From Clostridia bacterium (GTDB taxonomy: Bacteria > Bacillota > Clostridia > Christensenellales > CAG-314), in the NCBI GenBank assembly GCA_017500855.1, contig JAFVYC010000005.1, positions 1 to 41,025 of the forward strand: 41,025 nt of DNA, given 5' to 3'. Below are positions 24,107 to 31,916 of the stretch, one piece after another. Positions within the stretch are counted from its first letter, which is position 1; every line of letters begins with the position of its first letter. The position numbers were made by a program, and so were the translations under genes. The notes beneath the pieces are model-generated. The model was not told the DNA's origin. It saw only the letters and a program-made list of their open reading frames with translations, and searched no databases.

Positions 24107-25618
24107 TTACAAAATTTCCAAGTTCTTGCGGAAGATCTTTTTGAAGTCCATTGCAACAAGGTTTGCAGCCTTGTGTTCCAACAAACTGTCGCCATTTGTT
24201 TCCACCTTCATGATGACGCTGTCGCCAAGAACGTCGCAACTGATTTCCGAAATGACGTTGCGCATGCTTGTGTCCAAAGCAACGGCAAGGCGCAAGATGA
24301 TGGAAAGTTTTTTGACTGCTTCCACGTCTTCTGGGGAAAGAATTACGTTGTACTTTGCCCATTCGCCGGTGTTTGTTTCTTCCTTGTTGGACATGTCCAT
24401 CACGTAGGCAGCAAGCACGATGTCACGGTGAGAAACTCCGTACAAGTTGCTGTTGAGAATCATGTAGGAAGTGTGCTTTGCGTTGTTGTAGAACTTGAAT
24501 GATTTGCCAATGTCGTGCATCATTGCGGCAACACGAAGCACCCTTACGTACTGGCGTGGGAACTTGTGCAAAACACGCAATTGCTTGAACAGTTGAACGC
24601 ACAAATTGAAAGTTTGTTCGGCGTGTTGAATGTTTGCGCCCATGTGGCGAAGGAACGTTTGCATGCTGTAGCCCAATGTGTCGGAAATGGGTTTTTCCAA
24701 CGTTTGCGGAACGACGTGATTGAACATCACACCTTCCCTCAAACCGCTACCGCTGGCAACAATTTTGGTGAAGCCCATGTAGTCCACAAAAGCCTTGATA
24801 ACTGCAAGCGCCGAAGGGAACACGTCGGCACGGGCAGAACTCAACCCCTTGATGCGACGTTTTTTGTCCAAATCCAATGGGCGAACCATGTTGTAGACGT
24901 AGTTGAAGTCTTCCACGCTCATGTGGTAGTTGTGCACCATGTCCAATGGGTACTTCTTTACTTTGCGAATGATGCGAGCAAGGTTACGGCAACTGCCACC
25001 AACACCAATAAGTTGTGTGTCGGGGTCAATTTCCTTGAACCATTCCACTTGTTCCAACTGTTGACGAACGTACGCCACCATTTCGTCGGAAATTTGTTCG
25101 GGCGCTTTGTCGGCATTGTTGAACATGTTTGCAAGTGTTACTGCGCCAAATTCGAAAATGTGTGTGTGCAAAATTGTGCGACGGTTGTAGTACACAAACT
25201 TTGTGGAACCACCACCAATTTCCATGATCAATCCACGTGGAATTTCCATGGAGTTGATAACACCTTGGTACACGTAGTTTGCTTCCTCTTCTTCCGAAAC
25301 GATGGTAAGCCTGATGCCAGTTGCGTTGAACACATCCGACAAAAACGTTTTTTGGTTGCTTGCACGCCTTACAGCAGCCGTTGCAACTGCCAAGATTTTG
25401 TCCACATTCTTGATTGCGCACATTTCCTTGAACATTTTGAGTGTTGCAATAGATTGCATGATGCGAGTTTGCTTCAAGTTTCCGTCGGCTTCGGTTTCGC
25501 CAAGGCGAACTGCCTCACGATGTTCTTCCGAAACCAAAAAATAACCGTTGTCCAACACGTCGTAGATGACAAGTCTGGCTGTGTTGGAACCCAAGTCAAT
25601 CAATGCGATTCTTTCCAT
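24107..25618 (-). CDS. Exopolyphosphatase / guanosine pentaphosphatase (Ppx/GppA family)
   Basis: The 503-aa enzyme hydrolyses inorganic polyphosphate chains and/or pppGpp and so links phosphate storage and the stringent response. The ASKHA-fold N-terminal half shows DLGSNTARLVIYD (8-20), ATAAVRRA, the catalytic region IVSEEEEANYVYQG and the phosphate loop MEIGGGSTKFV. The C-terminal half is HD-like, with MMHDIGKS and a long helical end (about 320-503). This is the long, two-part form of the family, so Ppx is more likely than short GppA-like versions, but they cannot be told apart by eye. AAGGAAGG precedes the ATG. Monocistronic. Confidence 0.92.
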   Translation of the reverse strand: MERIALIDLGSNTARLVIYDVLDNGYFLVSEEHREAVRLGETEADGNLKQTRIMQSIATLKMFKEMCAIKNVDKILAVATAAVRRASNQKTFLSDVFNATGIRLTIVSEEEEANYVYQGVINSMEIPRGLIMEIGGGSTKFVYYNRRTILHTHIFEFGAVTLANMFNNADKAPEQISDEMVAYVRQQLEQVEWFKEIDPDTQLIGVGGSCRNLARIIRKVKKYPLDMVHNYHMSVEDFNYVYNMVRPLDLDKKRRIKGLSSARADVFPSALAVIKAFVDYMGFTKIVASGSGLREGVMFNHVVPQTLEKPISDTLGYSMQTFLRHMGANIQHAEQTFNLCVQLFKQLRVLHKFPRQYVRVLRVAAMMHDIGKSFKFYNNAKHTSYMILNSNLYGVSHRDIVLAAYVMDMSNKEETNTGEWAKYNVILSPEDVEAVKKLSIILRLAVALDTSMRNVISEISCDVLGDSVIMKVETNGDSLLEHKAANLVAMDFKKIFRKNLEIL

Positions 25619-25727
25619 AGTGTCCTTCCTTTACGCACGGCAAAATCCGTGCCGGGTAGTAGTAGTAAAACAGGCACAAATTCGGCAAACTTTTTTGCCA
25701 AAAATCGTTGCCCTTTTTTTTGCCTAC

Positions 25728-25756
25728 ATTATAACACATAAATTTGTCTTTGTATA
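25728..25756 (-). promoter_or_regulatory. Promoter of the exopolyphosphatase gene
   Basis: TATACA, 17-nt spacer, perfect TATAAT preceded by TGT (extended -10) on minus. Confidence 0.7.
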
Positions 25757-26221
25757 GATGGTTTTTGAAAAAAATTTAAAAAAAATTCAACTTTTTTTGC
25801 AATTTTGGGTGCAGAAAACTTGAAGTTTTTTGCAAACGACTTTGACGGTTTGCAAAAATAGCAGTTTTGTGTTAGTTTGCAATTGAAATTGTGTGAAAAT
25901 GCAAAAAAGCACTTTGCCACAGCCAAACGGGAATTTTGGCGTGAACACGCCACTTTTGCAAGCGTTTTTTGCTTGTTTTTGCGCTTGAAAAACCGTTGCA
26001 ATTTGCAAGTTTTGGCAAGGAATTTTTGGCAAAAAATCCACTTGCTGTTTGTAGCGCCGTTGCACAACGGCGCAAAAAAAACAGTCCACACCACTTGGCG
26101 CAATTTGCTTGGAAACAAACTGCGCAAGAAAAAGGTGTGAACTGCCAAAGTTCAAAATTCAAAAAGCATTTGCCGTGGGAAAGCGATTGCCACAAGCACG
26201 GCTTTGTTCAAAGTTGAAAAA
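25757..26221. other. Gene-free stretch downstream of metQ
   Basis: Low-complexity, AT- and TTGC-rich DNA with no credible gene. It includes a perfect 8-bp hairpin (GCGCCGTT / AACGGCGC, 26054-26073) that is followed by A rather than T on plus and not by T on minus, so it is not a standard terminator. A weak stem GCCGTG / CACGGC near 26170-26200 may end metQ transcription. Confidence 0.5.
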
Positions 26222-27046
26222 CTAGCGAAGGTCAATTTGGGAAGAACTGTCGCAAGTGATTGCTCCGCCCCAAGTTTGCGCAACGTAGTTTGCAACGTCC
26301 TCGGACAAAAGCGCATCAACAAGGGCGTCGATTTTTGCTTTGTACACTGGGTCGTTTTGGTAGTCGTCCAAACGTGCTGCAAGAACGTTGGCTTTGCCTG
26401 CAACAAGGTCGGCGTCGTCCTCTTGGTCAATTCGCAAAGTTTGGTCAACGTTGCCTGTCATTGCCGTGTTGCATGGCAAGCACACAAGCGCATAGTCGGG
26501 CATACCTGCAACAAGCAAGTTTTCGGCAATCAAGTTGATTGTTACGTCGCCAACCGTCGTTGTGGATCCTGTGAAGGTAAGTTTGCCGTTTTCCACAGGC
26601 AAGGAAGAAATGTAGCCCTTGGCAAACAGCAATTCCAAGGCACGCACTGCGTTGGATTCGTCGTCGCAAATAGCAATTGAGTTGTTGGCTGACGTGGAAT
26701 ACCTGCCACCCTTGTAGATGCCAAGTGGTTCGTAGTGAACCTTGCAAGCGGGAAACAGTTTGGTTGCGCCCGTGTAGGTTTCGAGATACGGCACGTGTTG
26801 GAAGTAGTTTGCATCGTAGTCGCCTTGCGCAACGGCGTCGTTTTGCGTTGTCCAGTCGATAACCTTGACTTGCAAAGTGTAGCCTTGTTCCTTCAAAATG
26901 TCTGCTACGCAGTTTTCCAAAATGTCGGCGTGGGGCAACTCGCTTGCGCAAACTGTGATTGTTTTGTCGTTGCTACCGCAAGCGGTGAAGAAGCAAGTAG
27001 TTGTGAGCAAAAGCGCCACCAAAAGCACTGTCAGTATTTTTTTCAT
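26222..27046 (-). CDS. metQ: Methionine ABC transporter substrate-binding lipoprotein
   Basis: The 274-aa protein captures methionine outside the membrane. It has a lipoprotein signal peptide with lipobox FTAC and lipidated Cys23. The NlpA/MetQ core follows: ITVCASELPHADILE, WTTQNDAVAQGDYDANYFQHVPYL, and GDVTINLIAENLLV. AAAGGAGA lies 8 nt upstream. Its ATG overlaps the metI stop as ATGA, so the two are translationally coupled. Last gene of the T-box-controlled metNIQ operon. Confident. Confidence 0.94.
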   Translation of the reverse strand: MKKILTVLLVALLLTTTCFFTACGSNDKTITVCASELPHADILENCVADILKEQGYTLQVKVIDWTTQNDAVAQGDYDANYFQHVPYLETYTGATKLFPACKVHYEPLGIYKGGRYSTSANNSIAICDDESNAVRALELLFAKGYISSLPVENGKLTFTGSTTTVGDVTINLIAENLLVAGMPDYALVCLPCNTAMTGNVDQTLRIDQEDDADLVAGKANVLAARLDDYQNDPVYKAKIDALVDALLSEDVANYVAQTWGGAITCDSSSQIDLR

Positions 27047-27714
27047 TCCAAAATTCTCCTTTTGTCTAGTTTTTTAGAAATTGCAAGGCCCAACTCTTGA
27101 ATTAGTTGCACCAAAAGAATTACGATGACAATCATCACCCAGAACACAGGGTCGGAAAGGTAGTCGCCCGTGTTTTGCGAGTAGAAACGCCAAATACCGG
27201 AAATGAGACCCCCTGCTGCAATGTTGTAGGCAAAGGACGTGTAGCCCAAAATGGAAACAAGCGTTACGGCAAGTCCCCCAACAAGGGAACTGCGAGCCTC
27301 CGGCAAAAGTACCTTTGTGATGATTTGAAAGTCCGTTCCGCCAAGCGATTGCACGGCTTCGATTTTGCCCTTGTCCACTTCGGCTAGGGATTGCTCCACC
27401 ATGCGTGCAACAAAGCCGAAGGACGTGACGAAAAGCGGAATGATGATTGTGTACCACTCGCCCGTGCCACGCCCCAAAAGGGCACGAACGGCAGGCATCA
27501 ACAGCACAACTACAATCAAGCAAGGAATGGAACGCAAAACGTTGACAACCAAACTCAAAACAAAGTTGAGCCATTTGCAAGGTTTGAGGCCTTTTTGCGA
27601 GGTGACGTTGAGCAAAATGCCAAGTGGCAAACCAACAAGGTAGGCAAGCGCACCGGAAATTGACACCATGCCAAGTGTTTCCAACACCATTGTTAAGATA
27701 TCATTGAAGTTCAC
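27043..27714 (-). CDS. metI: Methionine ABC transporter permease
   Basis: The 223-aa integral membrane subunit forms the methionine channel with MetN. About five membrane helices are seen. The cytosolic EAA-type loop that docks MetN is EAVQSLGGTDFQIITKVLLPEA (about 118-139). The start is GTG, 14 bases inside the metN coding end, with GAGGAGG about 8 nt upstream. Length and order (metN-metI-metQ) are standard for Firmicutes. Confidence 0.94.
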   Translation of the reverse strand: MNFNDILTMVLETLGMVSISGALAYLVGLPLGILLNVTSQKGLKPCKWLNFVLSLVVNVLRSIPCLIVVVLLMPAVRALLGRGTGEWYTIIIPLFVTSFGFVARMVEQSLAEVDKGKIEAVQSLGGTDFQIITKVLLPEARSSLVGGLAVTLVSILGYTSFAYNIAAGGLISGIWRFYSQNTGDYLSDPVFWVMIVIVILLVQLIQELGLAISKKLDKRRILE

Positions 27715-28681
27715 TTGCTACCACCTCCTCGAAGTGAATTTGTTTTAGTTGCAAGTACTTGCAAAGTTTGGTGGCATCTCGGCTGTCGGCAGGCATTGTG
27801 AGAATAAGTTGCCCGTAGATTCTGCCGTTGACCACCTTGGAATCGGCGTAGATGATGGACAGCGCAATGTTGCAATCCTGGATGATGTTTGCAACGATGG
27901 GTGTGTCGATTTCGCCGTTGAAAATAAGTTTTACAAACTTGGAATTGTCTACCTTGGTGTTGATGTGTCCCGAATAGATGATGCGCTTGGAAATGTCCGT
28001 TTTGGGGAAAAGGAAAATGTCCTGCGCATTGCCACTTTCCACAATTTGCGCTTGGTCGATGATGGCAACTTTGTTGCAAATTTGCTCGATAACGTTCATT
28101 TGGTGGGAAATCATGATGATTGTCAGCCCCAATTCACGGTTGAGTTGCAACAGCAAGTTCAAAATTTGGTTTGTTGTTTCCGGATCGAGCGCCGAAGTTG
28201 CTTCGTCGCACAAAAGCACTTGTGGGTCGGACATTAGCGCACGGGCAATTGCCACACGTTGGCGCTGTCCGCCGGAAAGTTGCGAGGGGTAGGCATCTAC
28301 CTTGTCTTCCAACCCAACCAGTTTGAGTAGTTGCATTGCCTTGTTTTGGCAATGCTTTTCGCCAAACAACTCGCTTGCCAACATTACGTTTTTGAGGACG
28401 GTGCGTTGATCCAGCAAGTTGAACTGCTGAAAAATCATTGCCACTTGCCTGCGGTAGTTGCGATCGAAGTTGACAACTTCCCCATTGAAAGCAATTGTGC
28501 CTTCGTCGAACTGCTCCAAACCGTTGATGCACCTTACCAAAGTGGATTTGCCTGCGCCGGACAAGCCCAAAATGCCGTAGATATCGCCCTTGGCTACTTC
28601 CAAACAAACGTTTTTTAGCACTTGATTTGAGCCAAACTTTTTGCTTAGGTTTTCAATTTTCAAAATTATTTGTTCGTTCAT
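27701..28681 (-). CDS. metN: Methionine ABC transporter ATPase with NIL domain
   Basis: The 326-aa ATPase drives methionine uptake. Motifs are Walker A GLSGAGKST (39-47), signature LSGGQ (135-139), Walker B VLLCDE (155-160) and the switch His in MISHQMNV. The C-terminal NIL domain (about 255-326) senses cytosolic methionine and inhibits transport when full. The ATG at 28681 follows GGAG and lies directly downstream of the T-box terminator; upstream in-frame codons lie inside the T-box. First gene of metNIQ. Confidence 0.95.
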   Translation of the reverse strand: MNEQIILKIENLSKKFGSNQVLKNVCLEVAKGDIYGILGLSGAGKSTLVRCINGLEQFDEGTIAFNGEVVNFDRNYRRQVAMIFQQFNLLDQRTVLKNVMLASELFGEKHCQNKAMQLLKLVGLEDKVDAYPSQLSGGQRQRVAIARALMSDPQVLLCDEATSALDPETTNQILNLLLQLNRELGLTIIMISHQMNVIEQICNKVAIIDQAQIVESGNAQDIFLFPKTDISKRIIYSGHINTKVDNSKFVKLIFNGEIDTPIVANIIQDCNIALSIIYADSKVVNGRIYGQLILTMPADSRDATKLCKYLQLKQIHFEEVVASELQ

Positions 28682-28689
28682 GTTTTCTC

Positions 28690-28968
28690 CAACAAAAAAC
28701 CCGTCCTTTACACAAAATAAAGGACGGGAAAAAAATTCTCGTGGTACCAACCTTCTTCGTTGGCAAAAGATGCCAACCTGTTTGTTCGAGTACAAACATA
28801 CTCTATCGCTATAACAGGCGAACCTGTCCTGACCTTACAAACTTGCTCGGCCAAGCGACTCGGAGGCCATGTTCACAATTTTCCTTTCTGTTCCCTTTCA
28901 CCAAACGGAAACTCTCTGTGAGAACACCCAATTGCTACTCTTCTCGTCAACGTCTTTGCTATCAAATT
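28690..28968 (-). ncRNA. Methionine-specific T-box riboswitch
   Basis: The leader of metNIQ has the hallmarks of a T-box: a stem I start GACGAGAAGAGTA, a conserved 14-nt region with TTGGTACCACG (about 28738-28756) and a terminator hairpin with the alternative antiterminator. The presumed specifier loop reads GAACATGGCC, giving an ATG codon (about 28870-28868), which fits methionine. The variable base in TGGTACC is T, matching a discriminator A in tRNA-Met. Uncharged tRNA-Met should pair and allow read-through into metN. Confidence 0.92.
28694..28730 (-). terminator. T-box-controlled terminator
   Basis: Stem CCCGTCCTTTA / TAAAGGACGGG followed by TTTTTT on minus. It is the expression platform of the Met T-box. 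Confidence 0.93.
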
Positions 28969-28974
28969 ACAAGT

Positions 28975-29003
28975 AGTTTACCATTGTGCGACAAAATTGT
29001 CAA
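28975..29003 (-). promoter_or_regulatory. Promoter of the T-box-metNIQ unit
   Basis: Consensus TTGACA, 17-nt spacer, TAAACT on minus, giving a leader of about 285 nt. Confidence 0.75.
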
Positions 29004-29186
29004 CAATTTTGCACGGATTTGTGGGAAATTTTCACTTTTGGCAAGGGTGGGTTGAAAAAACTGCGCTGTGAGGTGGCTTTTTGCAAATTTCTTGGTGCAA
29101 AAACCTGTTGATAATTTGCCTTATACACGCAAATTTGCCTTTGCAAAGTGCAGTTTTGTTGGCAACGAAGTTGTTTTTTGGTGTTT

Positions 29187-30284
29187 CTAGGTGTTTGCAA
29201 GCACAAGCCTTTTGCCGTTTTTGGTGGAAAGCACAAACACTCCCGCAACAAGCAACACTGCAAGGTCGGCAATGACGTACAAGTTGTACACAAGCGCCCA
29301 AGTCAACGGTGTGTAGCCTTCCATCATCCAAGAACTGAACACAAAGTAGCCACTGATGCAGTGCGCAAGGTAGCGCAAAACAAGGGAAATTGTTGCGCCC
29401 AAAGCAAATTGAAGCACAACGTTGTTTTTTGCAAAAGGCAATTTTTTGCCTACGGCAACAAGTCCGATGGTTGCAAAAGCAATTGGGTAGTCAACGATAA
29501 CTTGCATTGGTTGGTAGAATTGTGGCGATTGAACAAATTGAAGCAAGCCGTACACCACGCCTGCAAGCACACCACGGCGAGTGCCGTACTTGTAGGAATA
29601 GATGGCAATTGGAAGCATGCTTGCAAAAGTTACCGAACCACCTTGTGGCATGGAAAAGAATTTGACGTAGGACAATGCAAAAGACATTGCCACGCAAATT
29701 GCTGCATTTGTGATGGCGCTGACGTCACTTTGCTGTTTTTTGTCGCACAGCAAAGCCAATGCGCAAATTACTGCAACCAACAATGCCGTGAGAACGTACA
29801 TTGCCGAAGTAGACAACGGCTGGTAGTTTTGGCTTTTGGTTGGGCCAACAACAAGAAGCACCACCAAGTAGGCAACGGCAATTGCCACGGAAACAACCGT
29901 TGTGATGCGTTTTGCAAGCGTGCCTTTGTTTTTGACAAGCAAGTGCGCCACAAAGCAAAGCGCCACCACGCCAAACATTCCAACGGTAAGCCAAAATCCC
30001 GTGCCAATTTTGCCATCCAAAACGTAGTACAAAATTTTGACGTAGCCAAGCATTGCAATGATGCCAACGGAGTAGCCCACAACCACGCCCAAAATTGTGC
30101 GACGTGCTTGTTTTAGGTAGGCTTCGTCCTTGTTGCGAATTGCAACGGCGTACACCACAATGCCAACAAGCAATGCAATTGTCACATACAAAGCAAAATT
30201 TGACAGGCTGTCGAACAGTTTGTCGATGTTGACAAGAATTGCATCCAGTTCTTCGTTGTAGAAAGAATCCAATTTCTCCCACAT
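29187..30284 (-). CDS. thiT: ECF thiamine transporter S component ThiT with extra N-terminal membrane domain
   Basis: The C-terminal part (about 187-365) is a ThiT substrate-binding subunit: ALSYVKFFSMPQGGSVTF, GVVYGLLQF, VIVDYPIAFA and the binding helix LRYLAHCISGYFVFSSWM. Canonical ThiT is only about 180-200 aa. Here about 186 additional residues carry four or five more membrane helices (about 28-48, 63-88, 98-116, 128-147, 160-180) and no domain I recognise. The general EcfA/A'/T module must be supplied from elsewhere. AAAGGAGGT lies 4 nt before the ATG. A TPP riboswitch and terminator precede it, which confirms the thiamine role. No clear terminator follows (29003-29186 holds no gene). 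Confidence 0.92.
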   Translation of the reverse strand: MWEKLDSFYNEELDAILVNIDKLFDSLSNFALYVTIALLVGIVVYAVAIRNKDEAYLKQARRTILGVVVGYSVGIIAMLGYVKILYYVLDGKIGTGFWLTVGMFGVVALCFVAHLLVKNKGTLAKRITTVVSVAIAVAYLVVLLVVGPTKSQNYQPLSTSAMYVLTALLVAVICALALLCDKKQQSDVSAITNAAICVAMSFALSYVKFFSMPQGGSVTFASMLPIAIYSYKYGTRRGVLAGVVYGLLQFVQSPQFYQPMQVIVDYPIAFATIGLVAVGKKLPFAKNNVVLQFALGATISLVLRYLAHCISGYFVFSSWMMEGYTPLTWALVYNLYVIADLAVLLVAGVFVLSTKNGKRLVLANT

Positions 30285-30311
30285 AGTTACCTCCTTTGCC
30301 CAAAAAGGGCA

Positions 30312-30336
30312 CAAAAAAAAGTTCTCGCTAGAGAAC
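30312..30336 (-). terminator. Terminator of the TPP riboswitch
   Basis: Stem GTTCTC / GAGAAC with a TAGC loop followed by eight T on minus, between the aptamer and the ThiT ribosome binding site. Binding of TPP would favour this hairpin. Confidence 0.85.
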
Positions 30337-30361
30337 CTGTCAAAAAATGCATATTTTGATG

Positions 30362-30438
30362 AGCGCATTCCTTCCGCAAGTACAAACTTGACAAGTTCAA
30401 AGGGTATTTCTCAGCCGATTGCTCGGCACCCCTAGCAA
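30362..30438 (-). ncRNA. TPP (thiamine pyrophosphate) riboswitch aptamer
   Basis: The minus strand shows the conserved core in order: GGGGTGCC, GGCTGAGA, ATACCC, GAACTTG, GTACTTGCGGAAGGAATGCG. These match the THI element. It directly precedes an intrinsic terminator and a thiamine transporter gene, so it represses thiT when TPP is plentiful. Confidence 0.95.
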
Positions 30439-30442
30439 CTGT

Positions 30443-30471
30443 ATAGTACCACCGTACCAAAAAAATGTCAA
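30443..30471 (-). promoter_or_regulatory. Promoter of the TPP riboswitch-thiT unit
   Basis: Consensus TTGACA, 17-nt spacer, TACTAT on minus, immediately upstream of the aptamer. Confidence 0.82.
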
Positions 30472-30500
30472 CAGTTTTGCAAAAAGTTTTTGGCGCCTTG

Positions 30501-30529
30501 TTGAAATTTTTGCAGTTGTGTGCTATACT
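30501..30529 (+). promoter_or_regulatory. Promoter of the aldo/keto reductase gene
   Basis: TTGAAA, 17-nt spacer, TATACT on plus; divergent from the thiT promoter, with only about 30 bp between the two -35 boxes. Confidence 0.78.
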
Positions 30530-30552
30530 TGTGCTACCAAAGGAGAACAACC

Positions 30553-31314
30553 ATGAAAAACGCTTTTCCGGAAATAAAAAAACAACTTGGGTTTGGGTGC
30601 ATGCGCCTGCCCACGAAAAACGGGGAAATAGACTACCAAGAAATGTGCAAAATGGTAGACAGTTTTCTTGAACAGGGCTTCAACTACTTCGACACGGCTC
30701 GCCCCTACCACGGACAGCAAAGTGAAATTGCCGTGAGGGAATGCCTTGTGAAGCGCCACCCAAGGGAAAGTTTTGTGCTGACAAACAAGTTGACACAGGG
30801 CTTTTTCAAGGACGTGGACGACCTTGACAGAATGTTCCAAGACCAACTTGATGCTTGCGGTGTGCAGTACTTCGATTTCTACTTGCTACACGCAATGAAC
30901 AACAAGCGGTTCGAGTACTTCCGAGACAACGGCATTTTCGACAAAGCCTTCCAATGGAAAGAACAAGGCAAAATTCGCCACGTGGGATTTTCCTTCCACG
31001 ACACAGCCGACGTTTTGGACAAAATGCTGACCACGTACCATCAAATTGAGGTTGTTCAGTTGCAAATCAACTACATCGACATGGACGACCCCGAAGTGCA
31101 ATCGGCAAAGTGCCTTGAAGTGGCAAAAAAACACAACAAGCCTGTGTTTGTGATGGAACCTGTGAAGGGTGGAAGGTTGGCAACGCTGACGGAAACAAGC
31201 AAACAACCATTGCTTGCTTTGAACGGCGGAAGCCTTGCAAGCTACGCAATTCGTTTTTGCGCAAGCATTCCGCAAGTTTCGGCTGTGCTGTCCGGCATGA
31301 GCAATTTTGAATAA
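30553..31314 (+). CDS. Aldo/keto reductase, truncated by an in-frame TAA
   Basis: The 253-aa product is the barrel part of the aldo/keto reductase subfamily that normally ends in a ferredoxin-like domain. The catalytic tetrad is intact: Asp47, Tyr52, Lys79 and His113 (FDTARPY, TNKL, LLHAMN). The frame stops at TAA after GMSNFE. Relatives continue at this point with Gln or similar (GMSNxEQ), so CAA to TAA is the simplest explanation. The same frame stays open for 115 further codons (31315-31662). AAAGGAGA lies 6 nt before the ATG, and promoter and terminator are intact. The mutation is recent, or the stop is read through, or the base is a sequence error. Confidence 0.85.
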   Translation: MKNAFPEIKKQLGFGCMRLPTKNGEIDYQEMCKMVDSFLEQGFNYFDTARPYHGQQSEIAVRECLVKRHPRESFVLTNKLTQGFFKDVDDLDRMFQDQLDACGVQYFDFYLLHAMNNKRFEYFRDNGIFDKAFQWKEQGKIRHVGFSFHDTADVLDKMLTTYHQIEVVQLQINYIDMDDPEVQSAKCLEVAKKHNKPVFVMEPVKGGRLATLTETSKQPLLALNGGSLASYAIRFCASIPQVSAVLSGMSNFE

Positions 31315-31662
31315 CTTGCCGACAACACCTCCTACATGAAAGACTTTGTTGCGTTGAACGACGTTGAACGCCAAGCAATAGTCCAAACTTGCAAACTGCT
31401 CAAAGCCACACCACTTGTTGGTTGCACGGCGTGCAAATACTGCGTAGACGGGTGCCCAAAACACATCAACATTCCACAATGGTTCGAGTGCTTGAACACC
31501 TTCCGCACCTACGGCAAAACCGACGTTTGGGAAATTGGCGCAGCAAAACGCAACGGCACGCTTGCAAGCCATTGCATTGGCTGTGGAAAGTGTGAACAAG
31601 CCTGCCCACAAAAACTGCCCATCAGGCAATTGTTGAAAGAAACTGCCGAAAAGTGCGAATAG
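31315..31662 (+). pseudogene. C-terminal 4Fe-4S part of the broken aldo/keto reductase
   Basis: These 115 codons continue the reductase frame after the TAA. They encode two classic 4Fe-4S cluster motifs: CTACKYCVDGCP and CIGCGKCEQACP, which in the intact family feed electrons to or from the NADPH-binding barrel. An ATG at 31336 has no ribosome binding site, so independent translation is unlikely. Full length with read-through would be about 369 residues, normal for the family. The clean, undecayed reading frame argues that the break is young or tolerated. Confidence 0.75.
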
Positions 31663-31696
31663 ACACTAGGCAAAAATGCAAATTGAATAGGCAACA

Positions 31697-31732
31697 AAAA
31701 GTCGCTGTTGAATTGTCAACAGCGACTTTTTT
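31697..31732 (+). terminator. Intrinsic terminator after the aldo/keto reductase
   Basis: Stem AAGTCGCTGTTG / CAACAGCGACTT followed by six T; A and T runs on both sides, so it may also stop minus-strand transcription from the next gene. Confidence 0.9.
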
Positions 31733-31838
31733 GCACCACGGGTGTGGCATTTTGATTTGAATAAACGTAGAATACACTACCGTACTTGTTTTGTTTGGTC
31801 ACAACCATACAGACAAAACTTCACTTAGAATAGGCACA

Positions 31839-31899
31839 TTGGTGGAAATACATTTGAAAGCACAAAGCAGTTTTTGCCAATGCTTTGCAATTCCACCAA
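31839..31899. repeat. Interrupted palindrome related to other intergenic repeats
   Basis: Outer arms TTGGTGGAA / TTCCACCAA and inner arms AAAGCA / TGCTTT. Its right arm, read on minus, is TTGGTGGAATTGCAAAGC, close to a repeat arm at about 37329 and 40830. It lies 20-80 nt past the stop of the 31917-33179 gene and has no T run. Confidence 0.5.
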
Positions 31900-31916
31900 G
31901 CGTGTGGTTTACTTTT

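Noticed and set aside
26054..26073. Perfect hairpin as metQ terminator
   Set aside because: It is not followed by a T run on either strand in the right direction and lies about 150 bp beyond the metQ stop.
28690..28968. SAM riboswitch upstream of metNIQ
   Set aside because: The conserved TGGTACCACG and stem I features identify a T-box; no SAM-I core was seen.
31312..31314. Reassigned TAA stop codon
   Set aside because: TAA ends other clear genes in the window, including the GH3 gene and rho; the case is isolated.
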